Shown piece by piece: positions 25,978 to 36,630 of a DNA stretch of 59,792 bases. The DNA lies in assembly GCA_949288955.1 (NCBI GenBank), contig CASEMS010000004.1, forward strand, positions 1 to 59,792, read 5' to 3'. The DNA is from an uncultured Lentisphaeraceae bacterium (GTDB lineage: Bacteria; Verrucomicrobiota; Kiritimatiellia; RFP12; DVOR01). The notes under the pieces are model-generated. The model saw only the letters and a program-made list of their open reading frames with translations, had not been told where the DNA came from and made no database searches. Position 1 is the stretch's first letter. Each line of letters opens with the position of its first letter. Both the position numbers and the translations under genes were made by a program.

Positions 25978-28272
25978 TCAGAGTCGGAAGGGGGAGTCTT
26001 TGAGGTAGACGCGGAGGGTCTTGGGTTGGCCGGGGGCGCCCTTCTCGGCGCGGGGGAGGAGGCAGAGGCCGGTGGCGCGGCGTTCGGCGCCGAGGTCGAT
26101 GACGAGGGCGTGGGGCGGTTTGGCCTCGGGGGTGGTCTGCCAGAAGGTGGATTCCTGGAGGTCGTAGACTTTGTCGGCGGTGGCGTTGGCGGATCGGGTC
26201 TCCTCGGAATCGGCATAGAGGGCGCGCCAGTCCTCGCGGGGGAGGGGCTTGCCGTCGGGGTCGAGGAGGTCGAGCTCGGCGATGGCTGCGGGGCCGGGGG
26301 CCTGGGTGGCGCGGATCTCAAGGCAGAGGTAGCGACCGGAGGCGGGGGTGGGGAAGGTGAGGGTCTGCCAGCCGCCACCGGCCCGGAGGTCGGCCTCGGC
26401 GATGGGGCGCTCGCCGGAGAGGTCGAGGGCTTGGCCGGGTTTGCGGTGGGTGTCGGAGAGGTTGCCGCGGAGCTGGTCGAGGATGGGTTGGCCGAGGCCT
26501 TGGAGGGTGGGGGAGCGGGGGCCCTTGAGGTCGAGGACGATGACCTCGTTGCGGCCTTCGCGGAGCCAGCAGCCGGGGAGGTAGAGGGTTTGCTGGGGGC
26601 CGATCTCCCAGAAGCGGCCGAGGGGGTGGCCGTTGACCCAGACCATGCCCTTGCCCCAGTCGCGGAGGTCGAGGAAGGTGTCGCCCGCGGCGGCGAGGTC
26701 GAAGGCGCCGACCCAGTAGGCGGGGCCGGAGGGGTGGGCGCCGGGCTTGGCGGCCTTGGCGGCGGCGAAGGCGTGTTCGGGGGGGAGGTTGAAGACCTGC
26801 CAACTGGTGAGGACGTCGTCCCCGAGCCGGACCTGCTTGGTGATGCCCTTGCGGTCGTGGATGGAGGAGCCGAAGTTCACGCGGCCCATCGCCTCGACGA
26901 GGATGTCGAGTTTCGTGCCGGCGGGGAGGTCGGCGGGGAGGGCGAAGGCGAACTCCTTCTTGCGGCGGTCGAGGCGGGCGAGGAGTTTGCCGTCGGCGAA
27001 GACCTGGGCCCAGTCGTGCACCTCGTCGATGGCGAGGGTCTCGCCCTTTTTGGCGGCGCGGGGGAGTTGGGTGGCGTAGAGGATGGTGCCCCAGCCTTGG
27101 TTGAAGGCCTCCATCGGGCGGATGGTCTCGGTGGGCTTGGGCGCGGGGAGCGTGTCGAAGAGGGAGACGGCGCGGTCGAGGGCGAAGGGGGGCACGGTGA
27201 TGACGGGCGGCGGGGCGGGCGGCTCGGGGAGGGGGGCGGTGGCGTGCTGCTGAAGAAGGGCGCGGAGTTTGTGGAACTTGGGGGTGACGTGGCCGGCCTC
27301 GCTGATGGGCGCGTCGTAGTCGTAGGAGGAGCACATGGCGGAGTAGGCGGGGTTGTTGGCGCCGCCCCACCAACCGAAGGTGGTGCCGCCGTGGGTCATG
27401 TAGAGGGAGAAGGAGATGCCGCGGTCGAGCATGTCGCGGATGCCGCGGACCATGGCGTCGGCGTCGCGGGTCTCGTGGCGGCGGCCCCAGTGGTCGAACC
27501 AGCCGCTCCAGAACTCGCTGCACATGAGGGGGCTGTCGGGGCGGGCGGCCTTGAGGGGGCGGAACTGCGCCTCGATGTCCGCGCCGGTGCCGAAGTTGAT
27601 CGTCCAGAGGAGGTCGTCGAGGCCGTTGCGCTGGAAGGTGCTGCTCCAGTCGCACTGGAAGAGGGGGACGTCGGTGAAGCCTGCGGCGCGGACGAGGTCG
27701 CGGATGTTGGCGACGTGGGTCTTGTCGGTGGCGTAGGCGCCGTACTCGTTCTCCACCTGCACCATGATGATGTTGCCGCCGCGGGCGAGCTGGAGGGGGG
27801 CGAGCTCCTGGCCGAGGCGCTTGAGGAAGCGGCCGACGCACGCAAGATAGTGTGGGTCGTTGGTGCGCAGGCGGATGTCCTCCTTTTGGAGGAGCCACCA
27901 GGGCAGGCCGCCCATCTCCCACTCGGCGCAGACATAGGGGCCGGGGCGGACGATGACGTAGAGGCCGTGCTTCTGCGCCAGGCGGCAGAACTTGGCGACG
28001 TCCGCGTTGCCCGAGAAGTCGAAGACCCCCGGCTCGCGCTCGTGGAAGTTCCAGAAGACGTAGAGGCAGAGCGTGTTCATGCCCAGGGCCTTGCACATCC
28101 GGATGCGGTGCTCCCAGTAGGGCTCGGGGATGCGTGGGTAGTGGACCTCGGCGGCCTTGACGATGAAGGGCTCGCCGTTAAGCAGGAAGGCCCCCTTGCC
28201 CACCGAGAAGGTCTCGGCGGGGGCGGAGAGGGTCAGCGCGGCGGCGCAGAGCAGGGTGGGCAAGAGGCGCAT
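25978..28272 (-). CDS. Secreted GH35 beta-galactosidase with C-terminal discoidin-like region
   Basis: 764 residues. A signal peptide (MRLLPTLLCAAALTLSAPA) is followed by the GH35 barrel: AAEVHYPRIPEPYW, CLYVFWNFHE, VRPGPYVCAEWEMGGLPWWL. The acid/base Glu is in VENEYGAY (about 176) and the nucleophile Glu in CSEFWSGWFDHWG (about 253). A beta-galactosidase jelly-roll follows, and the last 130 residues resemble an F5/8 type C carbohydrate-binding domain. It should release terminal beta-galactose outside the cytoplasm. It starts 9 bases after the GH2 stop in the same operon and is likely controlled by the divergent AraC protein. Confidence 0.93.
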   Translation of the reverse strand: MRLLPTLLCAAALTLSAPAETFSVGKGAFLLNGEPFIVKAAEVHYPRIPEPYWEHRIRMCKALGMNTLCLYVFWNFHEREPGVFDFSGNADVAKFCRLAQKHGLYVIVRPGPYVCAEWEMGGLPWWLLQKEDIRLRTNDPHYLACVGRFLKRLGQELAPLQLARGGNIIMVQVENEYGAYATDKTHVANIRDLVRAAGFTDVPLFQCDWSSTFQRNGLDDLLWTINFGTGADIEAQFRPLKAARPDSPLMCSEFWSGWFDHWGRRHETRDADAMVRGIRDMLDRGISFSLYMTHGGTTFGWWGGANNPAYSAMCSSYDYDAPISEAGHVTPKFHKLRALLQQHATAPLPEPPAPPPVITVPPFALDRAVSLFDTLPAPKPTETIRPMEAFNQGWGTILYATQLPRAAKKGETLAIDEVHDWAQVFADGKLLARLDRRKKEFAFALPADLPAGTKLDILVEAMGRVNFGSSIHDRKGITKQVRLGDDVLTSWQVFNLPPEHAFAAAKAAKPGAHPSGPAYWVGAFDLAAAGDTFLDLRDWGKGMVWVNGHPLGRFWEIGPQQTLYLPGCWLREGRNEVIVLDLKGPRSPTLQGLGQPILDQLRGNLSDTHRKPGQALDLSGERPIAEADLRAGGGWQTLTFPTPASGRYLCLEIRATQAPGPAAIAELDLLDPDGKPLPREDWRALYADSEETRSANATADKVYDLQESTFWQTTPEAKPPHALVIDLGAERRATGLCLLPRAEKGAPGQPKTLRVYLKDSPFRL

Positions 28273-28281
28273 GGGGGGCTC

Positions 28282-31443
<3,162 letters not shown>

Positions 31444-31474
31444 CTACGCACCCTTGTCCTTCCTCCCGGCTTAT

Positions 31475-31514
31475 GGACAAAACTGCTGTATGCAGGGACA
31501 ATCCTGCCGCATAC
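31475..31514 (+). promoter_or_regulatory. Candidate AraC-type operator: two 19-base direct repeats
   Basis: GGACAAAACTGCTGTATGC (31475-31493) and GGACAATCCTGCCGCATAC (31496-31514) repeat at a 21-base spacing, two helical turns, with conserved blocks GGACAA and CTGC. The proximal copy begins about 38 bases upstream of the GH2 -10 box. A reversed half-site TTGTCC is at 31454-31459. Tandem direct repeats of this size are the normal target of AraC/XylS proteins. Confidence 0.7.
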
Positions 31515-31572
31515 GCCAGTCTCCCCCCGCCGATTCCCCCATTTTCGCGCCGCGAGCCCCCCACGCAACCGC

Positions 31573-31578
31573 TATACT
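31573..31578 (+). promoter_or_regulatory. -10 box of the AraC-type regulator gene
   Basis: TATACT, 9 bases before ATG 31588 with no Shine-Dalgarno sequence between. The preceding bases are CGC rather than TGC. Confidence 0.65.
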
Positions 31579-31587
31579 GAATGCGTT

Positions 31588-32445
31588 ATGGCAGTCGTGA
31601 TCCAAAGCGCCCGCACCGTCTTCCCCCAGATTATTGGCGGGCATTACGTCGTTCCCGCCGGCCATCGCTACTTCGTGGAACGCCCCGAGGGGCGCGACGA
31701 CTGGCTCGTGCTCGTCTCCCTGCGCGGCGTCGGGCGCATCCATTCCGGCGGCAACGCCTTCCGCCTGGTGCCGGACCACGTGGCCCTCTTCCCCCCTGGC
31801 GTCACCCAAGGCTACCGCGCCTGGCCCGGCGAGTCGTGGGTCTTCCTCTGGATCCACTTCTTCCCTCCCGAGGACTGGCACCGCCGTGCCCTCCTCGACC
31901 TCCCCCTCGCCCCCGGCCACGCCTTCCGCCTCCTTGACCTGCGTCCCGCCGCGACACCCACCCGCCGCCGCATCCGCCAGGCCCTCCTCGAATGCGTCAG
32001 CCAAGCCGCGCAGGACACCGCCTTCGGAGACGCCCTGGCCATGAACCTTCTGGAGCGCGCCCTTCTCCTCTGCGCCCACGAGGCCGCCGAGGCCGGCAAC
32101 GGCCGGGAGGACGCCTTCGCGCGGGAGATCCGCGCCCTCCTGGCCCGACAGTGCGACCGCCCCCTCACCGTCGCCTCCCTCGCCGCCCATTTCCACGTCT
32201 CGCCCTCCCGTTTCGCCCACCGCTTCCGCGCCGTCTTCGGTATGCCGCCGATGGCCTACGTGGAGCTCTGCCGCCTGGAACGCGCCAAACGCCTCATCCT
32301 CGCCGGTCTCTGCGACACCGTCAAGGCCGCCGCACTCGACGCCGGCTTCCGGGATCCCTGCTACTTCGCTCGCCGTTTCCGCCGTCGCTATGGCATCCCT
32401 CCCGGCGAACTCATCGCCTCCGCTTCCTCTCCTACCCGAAATTGA
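31588..32445 (+). CDS. AraC-family transcriptional regulator
   Basis: 285 residues. An N-terminal cupin-like AraC ligand-binding domain (about 10-150: HYVVPAGHRYFVERPEG, FRLVPDHVALFPPGVTQGY) is followed by a C-terminal double helix-turn-helix (about 180-280). The latter has the family signature AALDAGFRDPCYFARRFRRRYGIPPGEL. It is divergent from the GH2-GH35 operon with a 204-base gap holding tandem operator-like repeats, so it most likely senses a galactoside or related sugar and activates that operon; this is inference from context. Confidence 0.92.
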   Translation: MAVVIQSARTVFPQIIGGHYVVPAGHRYFVERPEGRDDWLVLVSLRGVGRIHSGGNAFRLVPDHVALFPPGVTQGYRAWPGESWVFLWIHFFPPEDWHRRALLDLPLAPGHAFRLLDLRPAATPTRRRIRQALLECVSQAAQDTAFGDALAMNLLERALLLCAHEAAEAGNGREDAFAREIRALLARQCDRPLTVASLAAHFHVSPSRFAHRFRAVFGMPPMAYVELCRLERAKRLILAGLCDTVKAAALDAGFRDPCYFARRFRRRYGIPPGELIASASSPTRN

Positions 32446-32474
32446 CGGCTCGCCCACTTCGGCTCAGCCGCTGA

Positions 32475-32562
32475 TCCACCTCGGCTCAGCGGCTGTTCCA
32501 CCTCGACTCAGCGGCCGATCCACCTCGGGTCAGCCGCCGATCCTCCTCGGGCGGGCCACCGC
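32475..32562 (+). repeat. 22-base tandem repeat array 4
   Basis: Four units start at 32475, 32497, 32519 and 32541 and are close to consensus; a degenerate unit may precede them. The array is 29 bases after the AraC stop. The following 32563-32642 stretch holds only a TGTAGAAT promoter-like sequence, with no gene. Confidence 0.9.
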
Positions 32563-32642
32563 ACGCACCTTCTTTGCCAAATCTGTAGAATGTCAATAGA
32601 ATTGCGCAGGGGGAGGGGGATGGCCTGTAGGATGCGCATGGG

Positions 32643-32829
32643 TCAGGGGGCCTTTCGGGGGGAGCGGGGGTAGTGGACGAAGAGGTGGTGGGTCTGTCTG
32701 AGCGCGCGGGGGCTCAGCTTGGAGAAGTCGGTGGGTTTGGGGTGATAGGTGCGCAGGAGGCGGTTGTGGCGCTCGACGGAACCTTTCTCCCAGGCATGGT
32801 AGGGGTGGCAGTAGTGGACGGGGCGCGGA
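32643..32829 (-). pseudogene. C-terminal remnant of an IS30-family transposase
   Basis: Minus-strand translation, ending at TGA 32645-32643, reads about 57 residues including HPYHAWEKGSVERHNRLLR and YHPKPTDFSKLS. This matches the C-terminal catalytic end of IS30-family transposases (typically DPYxSWQRGxNENxNGLLRQYFPKGTDF), including the final Glu of the DDE triad. Homology stops near 32825, and the rest of the transposase and any terminal repeats are absent. The fragment is too short and truncated to be active. It sits between array 4 and the dnaE promoter. Confidence 0.72.
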
Positions 32830-32871
32830 GGGAGGCTTCGTCGGCCTTCAAACTTCCCCTCCGCGGCGTTC

Positions 32872-32880
32872 TGTTATAAT
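32872..32880 (+). promoter_or_regulatory. Promoter of dnaE, immediately before the start codon
   Basis: TGTTATAAT, a perfect -10 hexamer in extended context. Only six bases (AGCGGC) separate it from ATG 32887, so transcription should begin at or next to the A of the start codon. Confidence 0.75.
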
Positions 32881-32886
32881 AGCGGC

Positions 32887-35800
32887 ATGAGCGAGAAGAC
32901 CGAGGAGCAGGCGGTGCCGTTTGTGCACCTGCACGTGCATACGAGCTATTCGTTGCTGGATGGCGCGTGTCAGGTGCCGGCGTTGGTGAAGCGGGTGAAG
33001 GCGTTGGGGATGGGGGCGTGCGCGATCACGGATCATGGCGTGCTTTATGGGTTGAAGGCCTTCTATGACGCGTGTCGGAAGGAGGGGGTGAAGCCAATCC
33101 TGGGGTGCGAGGCGTATGTGGCGCGCTTGGGGCGGCGGGATCGGACGGAGCGGAGCGGGAACCATCTGATCCTGTTGGCGAAGAATCTGACGGGCTACCA
33201 CAATCTGTTGCGGCTAATCTCGCTGGCGCACATCGAGGGGTTTTATGGGCGGCCGAGGATCGACCGGGAGCTGTTGGAGCGGTATCACGAGGGGTTGATT
33301 TGCTCGTCGGCGTGCGTGGCGGGGATCGTGCCGCAGCTGTTGGCGGAGGGGCGCGTGGAGGATGCGGAGGCGGAGGCGCGGTGGTATCAGGGGCTGTTCG
33401 GGGAGGATTATTACCTGGAGGTGATGCTGCACAAGTCGGAGGTGCGGGGCTTCGGGGAGGATGAGCGCAAGGAGCTTTACGAGCGGCAGTTGGCGGTGCT
33501 CAGGGGGAGCCTGGCGTTGGGGCGGAAGCTGGGCATCAAGGTCATCGCCACGAACGACGTCCACTTCCTGAACCGGGACGACGGGGAGGCGCATGATGTG
33601 CTGCTGTGCGTGAGCACGGGGAAGAAGTTGTCCGACGAGAAGCGGTTGCGCTACACGCAGCAGGAGTGGCTGAAGAGTTACGATGAGATGCGTGCGGCGT
33701 TGCCGGAGGAGTGCTTGGAGGCGATCCACACGACGACGGAGGTGGCGGCGAAGGTGGAGGAGTACGCGCTGAACTCCGATCCCATCATGCCGAAGTTCCC
33801 GATTCCCGAGGCGTTCGGCACGGAGGCGGCCTACGCGGAGCGTTTCCCGGAGGCGGCGTTGCGGGAGGAGTTCGAGCGGTACGATAAGTTCGACGGCTAC
33901 GACAAGGTGCTGCGCATCAAGTTGGAGAGCGATTATCTGGCGCACCTGACGTGGGAGGGCGCGGCGAAACGGTGGCCGGGGGAGGCTTTGACGGACGAGA
34001 TCCGGGAGCGCATCGCCTTCGAGCTGAACACCATCAAGCAGATGGGCTTCCCCGGGTACTTCCTGATCGTGCAGGACTACATCGCCGCGGCGCGTGGGAT
34101 GGGGGTGCTCGTGGGGCCGGGGCGCGGCAGCGCGGCGGGGAGCGCGGTGGCCTATTGCCTCAAAATCACCGACATCGACCCCATCCGTTACGACCTTCTC
34201 TTCGAGCGTTTCCTGAACCCGGACCGTATCTCCATGCCGGATATCGACGTGGACTTCGACGACAACGGGCGCGGGAAGGTGTTGGAGTGGGTGACGGAGA
34301 AGTATGGCGCGGACCATGTGGGGCACATCGCCACCTTCGGCATCATGGCGCCCAAGAGCGCGATCAAGGATGTCTGCCGCGTGCTGGATTATCCGCTCGC
34401 CGACGCGAACGCCTTGGCGGCGTTGGTGCCGGATGCTCCGAAGATCACCTTCGCCAAGGCGCTCAAGGCGAACCCCAAGCTGGCGGAGACGCTTGACGGC
34501 GATGACCCGCTGAAACGGCGGATCCTTGAGCTGGCAATCCGCTTGGAGGGCACCACGCGCAACGTCGGTGTCCATGCCTGCGGCATCATCATCAGTCGCG
34601 ACCCGCTGATGGAGACCATCCCCATCGCGCCGACCGCGGGCGAGAGCCTGATGACGACGCAGTACGACGGTCACTTCGTCGAGCCCATCGGCTTGCTGAA
34701 GATGGACTTCCTCGGCCTCAAGACACTCTCGGTGCTCAAGGCGTGCCTGGAGTCCATCAAGGAGTCCCACGGGCTGGAGGTGGACATGGACGCCATCCCC
34801 ATCGACGACGCGGAGACCTTCGCCCTCTTCTCCCGCGGCGAGACCGACGGTCTCTTCCAGTTCGAATCCGATGGCATGAAGGCCCACCTGCGTTCCCTCC
34901 GCCCCAACCGCTTCGAGGACCTGGTGGCCATGAACGCCCTCTACCGCCCCGGGCCGATGGAGTACATCCCCTCCTTCATCCGCCGCAAGCACGGCGAGGA
35001 GAAGGTGGCCTACGACCATCCCCTGATGGAGCAGTACCTCAAGGACACCTATGGCGTCACCGTCTACCAAGAGCAGGTCATGCTCCTCTCCCGCCTGCTG
35101 GCCGGATTCACCCGCGGCGAGTCCGACACGCTTCGCAAGGCGATGGGCAAGAAGCAGTTGGAGACGATGGAGAAGCTGCGCGTCAAGTTCATCGATGGTT
35201 GCCTCAGGAACCCCGAGTATCTCAAAGCCTGCCAAGGCGAGGCCGATGCCCGTAAGCGCGCCGAGAAGATCTGGGGGGACTGGACGGCCTTCGCCTCGTA
35301 TGCCTTCAACAAGTCGCACTCCGTCTGCTACGCCTACATCGCCTATCAGACCGGTTACCTCAAGGCGCACTACCCGGCGGACTTCATGTGCGCCCAGATC
35401 TCCTCCGAAATCGGGAACTTCGACAAGATGCCCGCGCTCGTCGCCGCCGCCGCCGACATGGGCCTGAAGGTGCTCCCGCCGGACGTCAACTGCTCGCGTT
35501 GCCATTTCGCGCCCGAGGGCAAGGATGCCGTGCGTTTCGGCCTTGGCGCCATCCGCAACGTCGGCGAGGCCGCCGGCGACCTCATCGTTTCCGAGCGTCT
35601 CGCGAACGGCCCCTACAAAGGGCTCGTGGATTTCTGCAAACGCCTCTGCGGCGCCGCCGCCAAGGCCGCCAACGACGGCAAACTGCTCGTCTCCAAGCGA
35701 ACCGTCGAGGCGCTTGTCCGCAGTGGCGCGATGGTTGGGCTGGACGCCAACCAAGGCCGTCTCCTCGCCGGCATCGACTTCGCCTTCTCCCGCGTCGCCG

Positions 35801-36615
35801 AGGCCGACCGCGACGGGGCCTCTGGCCAAGGTTCCCTCTTCGACCTCATGGGCGGCGACGCCACCACGGAGGCCTTCGGCGAGGAGCTGCCGGACGCCCC
35901 CGACCGCCCCGAGAAGGAGCGCCTCCAGGACGAACGCGATCTCCTGGGCGTCTATCTCACCGGGCATCCCGTCGATCGTTACCGCGCGCTCGTCCGTTCC
36001 TTCCGCACCGTGTCCGCCGAGGCCTTCCCCCGCACCAAGCACACGCGCGACGCCGTCCGCGTCGCCGGCATCCTTGCCAACGTCCGCGTCGCCCTCTCCA
36101 AGACCTCCAAGCGCCCTTGGGCCGAGCTGACCATCGAGGACGGCACCGGCACCGTCAAGGCCCTGGCCTTCAACGACGCCTACGAGCGCAACAAGGATGC
36201 CCTCATCGCCGACGCGCCCGTCCTTGTCTGCGGCGAGGCCAAGTTCGAGGAGGGGCGCGACCCCGTCATCTTCGCCGCCGAGATCCATCCCCTCGCCGAG
36301 GCCCCGGCCCTCTTCGCCAAGAGCCTGCGCATCCATTGCCGCGTCGACAACGACAAGCCCTCCGCGGAGCGGCTGAACCGCCTTCGCGATCTGCTTGCCG
36401 CCCACCCCGGCGGTTACCCCGTCTCCCTCGCCTTGGATCTCCCCGGCGGACGGAAGGCGACCATCGAGCCGGACGCCGCCTGGGGCGTCGATCCCTCCCC
36501 GGATTGCCTTGCCGCCATCGAGGCCCTCTGGGGCCGCAACGCCGTGGGCTACGACCTGCGCAACGACAACATCTACGCCGACCCCAAACGCAACCGCCGC
36601 CGTTACGTCTCCTGA
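32887..36615 (+). CDS. dnaE: DNA polymerase III subunit alpha
   Basis: The 1242-residue replicative polymerase. The PHP domain is at the N terminus (FVHLHVHTSYSLLDGA, ITDHGVLYGL, ILGCEAYVA). The palm carries catalytic MPDIDVDFDD (about residue 450) preceded by VGPGRGSAAGSAVAY. The fingers/tandem HhH region includes DTYGVTVYQEQVM, and a C-terminal OB fold (VRVAGILANVRVALSKTSKRP) follows. Length is slightly above the 1160 of E. coli. The start is set by the promoter six bases upstream and by the PHP motif at residue 12. By eye the 5' half prefers G-ending codons and the 3' half C-ending codons, switching near 34.7 kb. Confidence 0.97.
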   Translation: MSEKTEEQAVPFVHLHVHTSYSLLDGACQVPALVKRVKALGMGACAITDHGVLYGLKAFYDACRKEGVKPILGCEAYVARLGRRDRTERSGNHLILLAKNLTGYHNLLRLISLAHIEGFYGRPRIDRELLERYHEGLICSSACVAGIVPQLLAEGRVEDAEAEARWYQGLFGEDYYLEVMLHKSEVRGFGEDERKELYERQLAVLRGSLALGRKLGIKVIATNDVHFLNRDDGEAHDVLLCVSTGKKLSDEKRLRYTQQEWLKSYDEMRAALPEECLEAIHTTTEVAAKVEEYALNSDPIMPKFPIPEAFGTEAAYAERFPEAALREEFERYDKFDGYDKVLRIKLESDYLAHLTWEGAAKRWPGEALTDEIRERIAFELNTIKQMGFPGYFLIVQDYIAAARGMGVLVGPGRGSAAGSAVAYCLKITDIDPIRYDLLFERFLNPDRISMPDIDVDFDDNGRGKVLEWVTEKYGADHVGHIATFGIMAPKSAIKDVCRVLDYPLADANALAALVPDAPKITFAKALKANPKLAETLDGDDPLKRRILELAIRLEGTTRNVGVHACGIIISRDPLMETIPIAPTAGESLMTTQYDGHFVEPIGLLKMDFLGLKTLSVLKACLESIKESHGLEVDMDAIPIDDAETFALFSRGETDGLFQFESDGMKAHLRSLRPNRFEDLVAMNALYRPGPMEYIPSFIRRKHGEEKVAYDHPLMEQYLKDTYGVTVYQEQVMLLSRLLAGFTRGESDTLRKAMGKKQLETMEKLRVKFIDGCLRNPEYLKACQGEADARKRAEKIWGDWTAFASYAFNKSHSVCYAYIAYQTGYLKAHYPADFMCAQISSEIGNFDKMPALVAAAADMGLKVLPPDVNCSRCHFAPEGKDAVRFGLGAIRNVGEAAGDLIVSERLANGPYKGLVDFCKRLCGAAAKAANDGKLLVSKRTVEALVRSGAMVGLDANQGRLLAGIDFAFSRVAEADRDGASGQGSLFDLMGGDATTEAFGEELPDAPDRPEKERLQDERDLLGVYLTGHPVDRYRALVRSFRTVSAEAFPRTKHTRDAVRVAGILANVRVALSKTSKRPWAELTIEDGTGTVKALAFNDAYERNKDALIADAPVLVCGEAKFEEGRDPVIFAAEIHPLAEAPALFAKSLRIHCRVDNDKPSAERLNRLRDLLAAHPGGYPVSLALDLPGGRKATIEPDAAWGVDPSPDCLAAIEALWGRNAVGYDLRNDNIYADPKRNRRRYVS

Positions 36616-36630
36616 CAGAAGGTTCCCGCC

